Shown piece by piece: positions 14,186-21,652 of a DNA stretch of 23,854 nt. The DNA comes from Promethearchaeota archaeon (GTDB lineage Archaea; Asgardarchaeota; Lokiarchaeia; Sigyniarchaeales; SOKP01): assembly GCA_019894815.1 (NCBI GenBank), contig JAGXNU010000008.1:1-23854 (forward strand), given 5' to 3'. A program made the translations under genes and the position numbers. The notes under the pieces are model-generated. The model had not been told where the DNA came from, made no database searches, and saw nothing but the letters and a program-made list of their open reading frames with translations. Positions within the stretch are counted from its first letter, which is position 1. Every line of letters starts with the position of its first letter.

Positions 14186-15022
14186 CTAGATGTATAGGGA
14201 TTTTCTTTTATCTTCAGAATCAATATATTGAAAAGTATCAAGATCTTTTTCTAATTGTTCTCTCTTATTTTGGAGATTCTTAGTAATATCATCAATATTT
14301 TCTAATGAATACTTCTTTTTTATTGGAAGTGTAAATGATTTCTTAATTAATTCTAATAAAGTAATTGAAGCTTTTAAATCAGTAACATCTTCATTGATCA
14401 TCGCAATATTGTCAGTCTCAGCCAATAAAACTAACCCATCAATATTAAAACGTGCTTTAGCCAAAGTTGGAATTAATCCGTTTGCACCAATAATAACTCC
14501 TTTTTGAATTTTTTCACAATTATTATCTAATAGAAATTTATCTAATAAATCCCGATTCGTCGAACTTGCATAAATTTTGGGTATTTTTTGATTTAATTTC
14601 CTATTATTTAATGGATATGCTCCTAATGCTATGATTAATTTTATACCATATTGGTTAATAATTTCAGCGAGGAAATTAGAGATTCGATATATCCCTTTTG
14701 GAGTTAAACTCTGAGCATCAGCAGTTATTAATAAAATATCTCGTATTTCATCAGGATCCTTCCAGACTAATATTTCCGCTTTAGGAGCTGAAAGTAAGCT
14801 ATCATCTACTATTGCTCCTGCAGGATAGTCATCAAAAATAAAATCCATAAAATTTTTAGCATCTAATTGTCCAATTAATGAATCTAAAGCAAATTTTCCA
14901 ATATCAGCGATACCTGGCATCCCTAAAATGCTAATTGGATTTGTTAAATCTTCTTTTGATAAATCAGCGTGTTTAATTATTCTAATTCCAGATTCTGTCA
15001 ATTTTTTTTTACCTATTATCAA
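14186..15022 (-). CDS. PAC2-family proteasome assembly chaperone
   Basis: This 278-residue protein is a PAC2-family member, the archaeal relatives (PbaA/PbaB) of eukaryotic PAC1-PAC2 that help assemble or cap the 20S proteasome. It has ISILGMPGIADIGKFALDSLI (about 31-51), where the family reads G.PG.g.vG..aa..Li. DDYPAGAIVDDS, DILLITADAQSLTPKGIY, LIIALGAYPL, GVIIGANGLIPTLAKAR and GLVLLAETDN then follow in the usual order. The C-terminus is helical and charged and ends in L-Y-I, fitting the HbYX motif that docks into alpha-ring pockets. The start is TTG 15022 directly after a stop; a TTG at 15001 is the alternative. rpoP follows 88 nt downstream. Confidence 0.85.
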   Translation of the reverse strand: MIIGKKKLTESGIRIIKHADLSKEDLTNPISILGMPGIADIGKFALDSLIGQLDAKNFMDFIFDDYPAGAIVDDSLLSAPKAEILVWKDPDEIRDILLITADAQSLTPKGIYRISNFLAEIINQYGIKLIIALGAYPLNNRKLNQKIPKIYASSTNRDLLDKFLLDNNCEKIQKGVIIGANGLIPTLAKARFNIDGLVLLAETDNIAMINEDVTDLKASITLLELIKKSFTLPIKKKYSLENIDDITKNLQNKREQLEKDLDTFQYIDSEDKRKSLYI

Positions 15023-15184
15023 TACTTATACTATAATAAATCATTGAAAATCTTCTTTTTAAAAATCGTGTGTTATCCTAATAGACACGTGATTTATTGT
15101 AAAAGTAATATATTCATATTATCACTAATTTATGTATATCATAATCTTTAGTTCTGTTTAATCATAAGAAAGAATAAATATTTG

Positions 15185-15787
15185 ATGACAACTCTTAAAT
15201 TTACTTGCATGCAATGTGGAACTTGTTGCTATGAAATTACTGAGCAACCAGGATCAAAAAGAATCCCGTTATATCCAGAAGAAGTGACTAAACTAATTTC
15301 ACTATCAGAAAAACGAGGTTATAATTTTCAAGTTATTGAAGATCTTGTGTTTCCAGACATTAAAAATAAAAAAATACTAGTTGTAACTTATAAAATAATA
15401 TTGAATAATCAGAATGAAAGATGTCCATTTTATCAAACAAAGTCTGGATGCTCAATTCACAATGAAAAACCATACGCTTGTCAAGCTTATCCTCTCTCTT
15501 TGATACGCATTGATGCATTTAATTTTAAGATTTCAATTGATCCTCTGTGTAATTTTATTATTGATAATTATGATCAATTATTAAATGTTGATCTAGACAA
15601 CTTGAAAATTATCTTTAAAGATGAATTCCCTAAAGCTGAAAAATTCTACAGAAAGAATAAGAGACTGCAATTAAAAATTCGAGAATTAGAATATGAAGGG
15701 AAAATAGAGATCCCTAGGGAATTACACATTAAAGATTTTAATAGATATTTAAACCAATGGGAACGAGAGGAAATAATTGTAAGATAA
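15185..15787 (+). CDS. YkgJ-type Cys-cluster (Zn/Fe-binding) protein
   Basis: This 200-residue protein has the YkgJ/UPF0153 pattern. Near the N-terminus are C8-x2-C11-x2-C14-C15 (CMQCGTCCYEI), then RIPLYPEEV. Further on are CPFYQTKSGCSIHNEKPYAC and QAYPLSLI. The cysteines are thought to bind zinc or an iron-sulfur cluster, and the biochemical role is unknown. ATG 15185 is preferred; an in-frame TTG lies one codon earlier. The C-terminal 70 residues are basic and helical. The ThiI-like gene starts 14 nt after the stop on the same strand, so the pair is probably one operon. This could link the protein to cluster chemistry or sulfur transfer, but that is inference. Confidence 0.82.
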   Translation: MTTLKFTCMQCGTCCYEITEQPGSKRIPLYPEEVTKLISLSEKRGYNFQVIEDLVFPDIKNKKILVVTYKIILNNQNERCPFYQTKSGCSIHNEKPYACQAYPLSLIRIDAFNFKISIDPLCNFIIDNYDQLLNVDLDNLKIIFKDEFPKAEKFYRKNKRLQLKIRELEYEGKIEIPRELHIKDFNRYLNQWEREEIIVR

Positions 15788-15801
15788 ATGAGGAGATTTT
15801 T

Positions 15802-16437
15802 ATGAAAAAGTTTATATCTTTGTTTTCAGGGGGATTGGATAGTCCCGTAGCAGCATATTTAATTGCTAAAAATGGTTTTGAACCGATATTTCTTTCATTT
15901 TTAACTTCAGATGATAAAGAAAATTCCTTAAAATTGAAAATCATCAACATACTAAAAAAACTAAAAACTCAAATTGATCATAGAGTAAAAGTATATTTTA
16001 TTAATCACGATCCTAATCTTAATATTTTCCAACAAAACTGTGAAAGAAAATTAACGTGTATTTTATGTAAACGAACGATGTTGCGTATTGCTATAGCAAT
16101 TGGCAAACGTGAGGGTACAAATTTAATCGTTACTGGTGATATTCTTGGTGAACAAGCAAGTCAAACTCTTGATAATCTTATTGAATATAATGATTTAATG
16201 CGAAATTTCATTATCATTAGACCATTGATTGGATGGGATAAATTAGAAGTAATAGATCTAAACAAAAAACTGGGATTGTACCAGATTACATCATTGAAAT
16301 CTGCTTCTTGTCAATTCAATCCTATTTATCCTGAAACACATGCAAAAAAACATGAAATTATTAAATCTGAACTGCTATATAATATCTCTGAAATTGTTGA
16401 AAATTCATTAAAAAGAGCTGAAATTTTAGAATTTTGA
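15802..16437 (+). CDS. Stand-alone ThiI-like PP-loop sulfurtransferase/adenylase
   Basis: This 211-residue protein matches only the C-terminal PP-loop half of ThiI, the enzyme for 4-thiouridine at tRNA position 8. The PP-loop SGGLDSPVAAYL (9-20) binds ATP. CILCKR (C86, C89) and SASCQF (C160) match the three cysteines that in archaeal ThiI bind an iron-sulfur cluster. TGDILGEQASQTLDNL is the ThiI-specific block. NFLD and THUMP domains are absent, as is a rhodanese domain. I chose ATG 15802 because GAGGAGAT (15790-15797) lies just before it; an upstream ATG at 15757 would overlap the previous gene and add 15 unrelated residues. The 3' end overlaps the convergent SWIM gene by 12 nt. A different substrate or a separate THUMP partner is possible. 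Confidence 0.82.
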   Translation: MKKFISLFSGGLDSPVAAYLIAKNGFEPIFLSFLTSDDKENSLKLKIINILKKLKTQIDHRVKVYFINHDPNLNIFQQNCERKLTCILCKRTMLRIAIAIGKREGTNLIVTGDILGEQASQTLDNLIEYNDLMRNFIIIRPLIGWDKLEVIDLNKKLGLYQITSLKSASCQFNPIYPETHAKKHEIIKSELLYNISEIVENSLKRAEILEF

Positions 16438-16824
16438 TTCTAATTCTTTAATCATAATATAATATTTTTTATCTTCTAATTCTTTGATACTATATTCGCC
16501 CAATGCTTCGCTGAGGATTTGCGTAATAATATGCTTACAAGATCTTCGTTTTCTGTTAATAACTACATTTTTATAAAATTCTTGGCAGGAACAATAAATT
16601 TTTGGATATACAAAATGCTTATCTTCTTCTCCTATTACAATCCAGGAGATTCTATCAGAGGGTTTGTATATATTCTTTATAACACCCCTACTAAAACTTT
16701 CTAATACTTTTTCAAAGTTTATGACAAAATTTGAATTAACAAAATTGATGATTTCATCATCTATAATCCCTTTTTTTACGATTAATGTTTGCAATTCAAA
16801 TAATAAATCTTTTGACATTTGCAT
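16426..16824 (-). CDS. SWIM zinc-finger protein
   Basis: This 132-residue protein contains a SWIM motif C78-x-C80-x15-C96-x-H98 (YCSC..., SCKH), which binds one zinc and usually mediates DNA or protein contacts. The N-terminal part (about 1-45) is helical, and a strand-rich stretch (RISWIVIGEEDKHFVYPKI) precedes the motif. Size and layout fit archaeal stand-alone SWIM proteins, some of which partner RadA paralogues in homologous recombination (Sws1-like); that role here is inference. The start is ATG 16824, with a second ATG two codons on. It is divergent from the glycosyltransferase across only 42 bases, so the promoters overlap. No recombinase is nearby. Confidence 0.8.
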   Translation of the reverse strand: MQMSKDLLFELQTLIVKKGIIDDEIINFVNSNFVINFEKVLESFSRGVIKNIYKPSDRISWIVIGEEDKHFVYPKIYCSCQEFYKNVVINRKRRSCKHIITQILSEALGEYSIKELEDKKYYIMIKELESKF

Positions 16825-16831
16825 CTCATAT

Positions 16832-16847
16832 AATAATAATTATTATT
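16832..16847. promoter_or_regulatory. Palindromic AT-rich divergent promoter region
   Basis: The 42-nt spacer between two divergent genes contains a perfect 16-bp palindrome, AATAATAATTATTATT. It may supply overlapping TATA-like elements to both genes. In such AT-rich DNA chance is possible. Confidence 0.3.
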
Positions 16848-16866
16848 TATATTTAGGATCATAGAT

Positions 16867-18165
16867 TTGAAAACTATTCTTTACTTACCAACAAGATATT
16901 TCCCAGCAATCTCAGGTGCTGAATTATATATTCAAAGGTTAGCAGAAATATTTAAAAAGGATTTTAAATGTGATGTAGACATATTTACATCTAATGCTTT
17001 AGATTTTAAAGCTTTAAGAGATCCTAAAGGGAAAATTGTTAAAGAAACTAATAAATATTTTTCTAATGTTAATAATGTGGATGTTTATAGGTTTCCTGTA
17101 AGTTATAAAGAAGAACCTGGAGAATCATTACAGGAATTAAAAAAAATCCCAATTCTAGAGTCTCTTCAAATTCCTGATGAGATCCTCAGTCAATTATTAA
17201 AAAATGGACCTTATCTAAAGGAAATGATTGACAGATTCCTCAATTATAAACAAAAGGATTATGATATCATACATACTACCTTTTTTCCTTATTTTAATTT
17301 AATAATAGCATTATTAATAGGAAAGATTCTTAAAAAACCTGTTATCTGTACCCCCTTTTTTCATTTTTCCAATCCGAGATATTTGAATTCCAATGTTATT
17401 ACTATATTACGTAATTTTGATATGCTCATAGCTTGTACATCAATAGAAAAAGATTATCTCATTAACAATTTAAATTTAACTGAATCCAAAATCACTACCA
17501 TCCCTATGGGCGTAGATTTTGACAAGTTCACTATACTTAAAGGAATTTTTAACTTTAAAGATCACTACTTTATGAGAAAAGAGAGAAATTATAAATTAGT
17601 TTTGTTTTGTGGGTACAAAAATTTTGAAAAGGGAGCTATTTCTATCTTAAAAGCGATCCCATTGATATTAGAAAAATATCCAAAAGTATATTTTACTTTT
17701 ATTGGTCCTTCAACAACTGCTTTCAATCGTGAAATCGTAAAGACAAAGAAAAATACAAAGACTAGGATAATAAATCTTACACCAGATAATTTAACAGGAT
17801 ATTTTGATAAAAATAAGATTACTGCATTTATGGAAAGTGATATTTATCTAATGCCAAGTCGAAGTGATGCTTATGGTATAGCTTTTTTAGAAGCTTGGTC
17901 TGCGGGTAAACCTGTTATTGGTGCTAAGATTGGTGCAACACCAGAAGTAATACAAGATAATATAAATGGTCTTCTTGTTGAGTTTGATAATCCTCATAAT
18001 ATTGCTGATCAAGTAGTAAAACTTCTAAGAAACAAGAAATTAAGAAAAAGACTTGGTGAACAAGGTAAAGCGAAAGTAGAAACTTTCCATTCTTGGAGAA
18101 ATATTGCCAATATGACAAAAAAGGTATATGATAATTTAATTAATACTAGGAGTGATAGAAATTGA
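16867..18165 (+). CDS. GT4-type (GT-B) glycosyltransferase
   Basis: This 432-residue protein is a retaining GT-B glycosyltransferase of family 4 type. The N-terminal Rossmann half begins ILYLPTRYFPAISGAELYIQRLA, the usual acceptor-side GGaE-like segment. The C-terminal donor domain has VLFCGYKNFEKGA, VYFTFIGPST, then MPSRSDAYGIAFLEAWSAGKPVIGAKIGATPEVI and NGLLVEFDN. The E-x7-E donor motif appears as D-x7-E (DAYGIAFLE). No signal peptide or membrane span is evident, so it acts on cytoplasmic lipid- or sugar-linked acceptors. The start is TTG 16867 behind AGGAT. The stop overlaps the next gene's TTG (TTGA), so it is coupled with the PLP enzyme. Donor and acceptor are unknown. Confidence 0.88.
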   Translation: MKTILYLPTRYFPAISGAELYIQRLAEIFKKDFKCDVDIFTSNALDFKALRDPKGKIVKETNKYFSNVNNVDVYRFPVSYKEEPGESLQELKKIPILESLQIPDEILSQLLKNGPYLKEMIDRFLNYKQKDYDIIHTTFFPYFNLIIALLIGKILKKPVICTPFFHFSNPRYLNSNVITILRNFDMLIACTSIEKDYLINNLNLTESKITTIPMGVDFDKFTILKGIFNFKDHYFMRKERNYKLVLFCGYKNFEKGAISILKAIPLILEKYPKVYFTFIGPSTTAFNREIVKTKKNTKTRIINLTPDNLTGYFDKNKITAFMESDIYLMPSRSDAYGIAFLEAWSAGKPVIGAKIGATPEVIQDNINGLLVEFDNPHNIADQVVKLLRNKKLRKRLGEQGKAKVETFHSWRNIANMTKKVYDNLINTRSDRN

Positions 18166-19382
18166 AAATGATCGCAGGTAATAAATATTTATTAAAGAAA
18201 GATAACCTCATCACTTTTGATTCCGTATCATTAAGAACACTCTTGGAAGAAGCTAAAACACCTCTTATGGTCCTTTTAGAAAATAAAATTAGAGATAATA
18301 TTCAAACATTTAACAAAATATTTAACTCTGTATTTGGCAATTATCAAGGATTTTATTCATTTAAAGCAAATTTTCTACCAGAGGTTTGTAGGATAATTCA
18401 ATCAGAAGGTATTGGCGCAGAAATTGTTGGAATTCCTGAACTTAACCTTGCTTTAAGGTTAGGATATCCCTCCGACAAAATTATTGCTGGAGGACCATAT
18501 TTACCAGATGAATTTATTGAGAAATGCGTGATAAATGAGGTACGTGAAATCATTATTTACAATATTAATGATATAAAGAGAGTTAATGAAATCTCAGAAA
18601 AATATGGAAAATCTCAAAATTTATGCTTAAGAATTAATTCTCAGAAATTTGGTAGTAAATTGGGTATCATATTAGATGCTAAAACACTTTCAAATTTGAA
18701 AAAGCTCTTACAAGATTGTGAGAATGTATGTTTAAAAACTATTCTATCACACCGAGCGACTCAGATGAATAATTTTGAACAATTTAGAATTAATTTAGAT
18801 AATGTAGCACAAGCTTATAATCAATTAGGAAATTCGGGGATAAAAATCGAAAATATAAATTTAGGGGGGGGATTTCCTGAAGCGGTTGTTATCCCTGAAA
18901 AACAACTGAAAAAAATAGCTCTAAATTTGAAAGAACATATGGAATTGTTGGAAATAAATGTGAATCAGATTTATTTTGAACCCGGAAGATATTTTGTAGG
19001 TGATGCTGGTATATTTCTAACTGAAATAATTAAAATAACAGACGATCGCTGGATTTTTTTAAATATCGGAAATAATATTTGCCCAAAATTTGCTCGATGT
19101 TCCTTAAGGTTCTATAATGCATCTAAAATAGATGCTTCACATAAATTTAAAACTTCTATAGCAGGAATCATCCCAACTGATCAAGATATTCTTGTGAAAG
19201 ATTATTTTTTTACGCAATCTCTAGATGAAGGAGATATCATCATCATAACTAATGTAGGTGCTTATACTTTAACATTTTCAAATCGATTCCCTTATTCACT
19301 TCCTCCAATAATTCTCGTGAGTGGGACAAATGTCAAAAAAATTTTTGATCCTATTATAGATCGTGATTTTTCGCTCCAATAA
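18162..19382 (+). CDS. Fold-type III PLP-dependent decarboxylase-like protein, atypical active site
   Basis: This 406-residue protein resembles diaminopimelate/ornithine-type decarboxylases, with an alanine-racemase-like barrel and a C-terminal beta domain. K68 in FYSFKAN is the PLP Schiff-base lysine. LSHRAT (H197) stacks on PLP, LGGGFP (234-239) binds phosphate, and EPGRYFVGDAG (273-283) and NVGAYT (364-369) are conserved blocks. Where decarboxylases have GP.C...D, this protein reads AGIIPTDQD (334-342), so the catalytic cysteine is replaced by proline. It may decarboxylate a different carboxylated substrate, or act as an epimerase or dehydratase. Start TTG 18162 sits behind GGAGTGAT and overlaps the glycosyltransferase stop; ATG 18168 is an alternative. 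FtsZ follows after 104 nt. Confidence 0.78.
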   Translation: MKMIAGNKYLLKKDNLITFDSVSLRTLLEEAKTPLMVLLENKIRDNIQTFNKIFNSVFGNYQGFYSFKANFLPEVCRIIQSEGIGAEIVGIPELNLALRLGYPSDKIIAGGPYLPDEFIEKCVINEVREIIIYNINDIKRVNEISEKYGKSQNLCLRINSQKFGSKLGIILDAKTLSNLKKLLQDCENVCLKTILSHRATQMNNFEQFRINLDNVAQAYNQLGNSGIKIENINLGGGFPEAVVIPEKQLKKIALNLKEHMELLEINVNQIYFEPGRYFVGDAGIFLTEIIKITDDRWIFLNIGNNICPKFARCSLRFYNASKIDASHKFKTSIAGIIPTDQDILVKDYFFTQSLDEGDIIIITNVGAYTLTFSNRFPYSLPPIILVSGTNVKKIFDPIIDRDFSLQ

Positions 19383-19450
19383 TAACGTAGTATATTATAA
19401 TGGTAATATTAGCATATTATATTCATTCTAATTTTTGACATATATTATTT

Positions 19451-19464
19451 CTATAATATTATAG
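19451..19464 (+). promoter_or_regulatory. TATA-containing palindrome upstream of ftsZ
   Basis: CTATAATATTATAG is a perfect 14-bp palindrome 23-36 nt before ATG 19487. It sits where the TATA box of a near-leaderless ftsZ transcript would be. It could also bind a dimeric regulator overlapping the promoter. Confidence 0.4.
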
Positions 19465-19486
19465 TGAATCATTCAGTTGAAATTAA

Positions 19487-20593
19487 ATGGAATCGTTTAT
19501 AAAAACTGCGAGGAAAAGAGAGGTAGTAAGACCTACTAAAAACTTATTTGGACACGCTAATATAAAAATCGTTGGCTGTGGAGGCGCTGGAAACAATACT
19601 ATCAATAGATTAATGAAAATCGGAATTAAAGGTGCTAAATGCGTTGCTGTGAATACTGATTGCCAACATTTAGATGTAGTTGAATCTCACATTAAAATTC
19701 TAATTGGAAAAAACCTTACTCGTGGATTAGGTGCAGGAGGTAACCCTGAAATTGGTAGAGCCGCAGCTGAAGAATCTAGAGAAGATCTGACAAAAATTCT
19801 AAGAGATTCGAATTTGGTCTTCATTACATGTGGTGAAGGAGGAGGAACAGGTACTGGAAGTGCCCCTATTGTTGCGGAAATTGCTAAATTAGAAGGGGCA
19901 ATTGTTGTAGGTGTAGTTACTTTACCATTTGAAACAGAAATTGGACGAATTGATAAAGCACAAATAGGTTTAAATGAATTGAGGAAGTATGCTGATACTT
20001 TAGTGGTAATTGATAATAATAGGCTTTTAGAAATTGCTCCTGATCTACCGATTATAGAGGCTTTTAGTGTAGCAGATGAGGTTCTTGCCACGATGGTCAA
20101 AGGTATAACAGAAACAATTTCTTTACCGTCACTAATTAACCTTGATTTTGCAGATGTTAGAACAATATTAAGTACTGGAGGTGTTGCCATTGTTGGTGTT
20201 GGAGAATCTGGGGAAAAGCAAAATAGAGTTGAAGATGCTATTGAAGATGCTCTTAATTCTCCCTTGCTCGATGTAAGTATTGATGGTGCTAAAGGAGCTT
20301 TAATTCATATCACAGGAGGTAATGATATGACTCTAGCAGAAGCCAATTCAGTTGCAAAAAAAATCTCTGAAAAAATGGATGTGAATGATTCTATGGTTAT
20401 ATGGGGTGCGAGAGTAAATGATGAATATGACGGTTATCTACGTGTAATGCTTCTTATTACAGGAATTAAATCACCTCAAATTTTTGGAAAAGATGCCCAG
20501 ATTATTGAACCTCTACAAAATGGATCATTCTCTAAACAAAAGGTTGGATTGTCTGACGATATATTTAATATCGGTGAAATTGCTTTTGATTAA
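19487..20593 (+). CDS. ftsZ: Cell division protein FtsZ
   Basis: FtsZ is the tubulin-like GTPase that polymerises into the cell-division ring. At 368 residues the length is normal. The order is: a basic N-terminal tail (1-20); IVGCGGAGNNTINRL (28-42) for nucleotide binding; NTDCQHL; the tubulin signature GGGTGTG (118-124); DNNRLLEI (176-183); and the T7 loop NLDFADVRTI (218-227), which supplies the acidic residue for GTP hydrolysis in the neighbouring subunit. The residue before the signature is E117, where most FtsZs have methionine (GMGGGTGTG). A linker of about 20 residues and an acidic-hydrophobic tail (SDDIFNIGEIAFD) close the protein, a possible site for SepF-like anchors. The gene is downstream of the glycosyltransferase/PLP-enzyme pair and has its own TATA-like palindrome. 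Confidence 0.96.
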   Translation: MESFIKTARKREVVRPTKNLFGHANIKIVGCGGAGNNTINRLMKIGIKGAKCVAVNTDCQHLDVVESHIKILIGKNLTRGLGAGGNPEIGRAAAEESREDLTKILRDSNLVFITCGEGGGTGTGSAPIVAEIAKLEGAIVVGVVTLPFETEIGRIDKAQIGLNELRKYADTLVVIDNNRLLEIAPDLPIIEAFSVADEVLATMVKGITETISLPSLINLDFADVRTILSTGGVAIVGVGESGEKQNRVEDAIEDALNSPLLDVSIDGAKGALIHITGGNDMTLAEANSVAKKISEKMDVNDSMVIWGARVNDEYDGYLRVMLLITGIKSPQIFGKDAQIIEPLQNGSFSKQKVGLSDDIFNIGEIAFD

Positions 20594-20637
20594 TTATTTT
20601 CTAACAACTTTTTAAACATAATTTTAAAAATTATTTT

Positions 20638-21018
20638 ATGGAAAAAAAATATGAGCTTGATACCCAAATTCAAGTAAATAAATTGATGAAAAAACTTGGA
20701 ATATGGAAAGACTTATTTTCAGTTAAAATCAATTTCTATGTTGAAGGATGGGCAGCATATCTAACGGAAAAAACTATTTATCCTCGTTTAATTGTAATTT
20801 TCAAACCATTTGATTGCGATTATTTCTCAATTAAAAGTTTTGAAGTATCTTATGATGCTAAAGCTAATGAAATCCATTCTGAAATTTATTCACGAGATCT
20901 TATCGATGGTTTCCAGAACTTATTTGTAGAATTAAAAGAAGTAATCTATGGAAAAGATGTTATAACTTCGATTTCGGCAGAATTAATTGATGCAAAAAAT
21001 ATGGATGAGATTAATTAG
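20638..21018 (+). CDS. Hypothetical protein, 126 aa
   Basis: I do not recognise this protein. It starts at ATG 20638, 44 nt after ftsZ on the same strand, without a clear ribosome-binding site. It is predicted to be soluble: a short helix (about 8-24), then alternating strands (FSVKINFYVEGWAAYL, RLIVIFKPF, SIKSFEVSYDAK, EIHSEIYS), then a helix around 88-102 and an acidic end. There are no metal sites or membrane spans. A beta-rich small domain is likely. It runs convergently to the KH gene with 36 nt between stops. Being next to ftsZ might mean a cell-division partner, but one neighbourhood is weak evidence. Confidence 0.6.
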   Translation: MEKKYELDTQIQVNKLMKKLGIWKDLFSVKINFYVEGWAAYLTEKTIYPRLIVIFKPFDCDYFSIKSFEVSYDAKANEIHSEIYSRDLIDGFQNLFVELKEVIYGKDVITSISAELIDAKNMDEIN

Positions 21019-21054
21019 ATTAAAATGGGGAGAATTCATCCTAATAAGCAAATA

Positions 21055-21612
21055 TTAAAACTCTGGTTTATATAATTTTCGAAATTCTTCTTTTTTCTTC
21101 TCATTATATCTTGTTTCTAAAAATTTCATTACAGTATGGTGAGGTATACCATTTAATAACATGCTCACTGATTTTCTTGCAATTTGTAGGCTATCGTAAT
21201 CAGCAATAATAGATATTGTTTTACCAAGAACAGATAGATGACAATTTGCATATCTTTCTATAGCTTGTCTCATCTCACCATTTCTACCAATAATCCTTCC
21301 TTTCATGCGCTTAATCTTTTTTTCGGATCTTCCTAATATATTTTGGAGATTAAATATCTCGAGATCATATGTTTCTTCAAACAGTTTCATTGCTTTAATG
21401 GGATTAAAACCCCTATTAATCGCATTAAGAATTTTTTCTGCTATAAATATATTCAATGGATTGTAATTAGGAGCTTCAACATTTGTTTTAATTTCACAAT
21501 GACCCGATGTACTATCTAGAATTATATTTACCCCTAATCTATCTTCTATTTGGTGTTTTGTTTCACCGTTTTTACCGATGATGACTGCTATTCGACTTTG
21601 GACTATTTTCAT
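21055..21612 (-). CDS. KH-domain RNA-binding protein, Dim2/Pno1-like
   Basis: This 185-residue protein has two KH domains: the first has GKNG (13-16) in IIGKNGETKHQIEDRLG, the second GRNG (109-112) in GRIIGRNGEMRQAIERY. The segment ISIIADYDSLQIARKSVSMLLNGIPHHTVMKFLE is the signature of archaeal Dim2 and eukaryotic Pno1/Dim2. These bind the 3' end of pre-18S/16S rRNA and help Nob1 and Rio1 in final small-subunit maturation. It follows RIO1 by 40 nt on the same strand, the gene order common in archaea. The gap contains a TATA-like AT run, so a second internal promoter is possible. Start ATG 21612 gives an N-terminus that begins directly in KH1. Confidence 0.9.
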   Translation of the reverse strand: MKIVQSRIAVIIGKNGETKHQIEDRLGVNIILDSTSGHCEIKTNVEAPNYNPLNIFIAEKILNAINRGFNPIKAMKLFEETYDLEIFNLQNILGRSEKKIKRMKGRIIGRNGEMRQAIERYANCHLSVLGKTISIIADYDSLQIARKSVSMLLNGIPHHTVMKFLETRYNEKKKEEFRKLYKPEF

Positions 21613-21652
21613 CGTTAATTCTTTTTGTTTTTAATATATACATATATTAATT

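Noticed and set aside
15757..15801. Upstream ATG as start of the ThiI-like gene
   Set aside because: It would overlap the previous gene and add 15 residues unlike the family; a strong GAGGAGAT site precedes ATG 15802.
19687..20190. 167-codon open frame opposite ftsZ
   Set aside because: It lies entirely antisense to the conserved FtsZ core and has the repetitive composition of a shadow frame.
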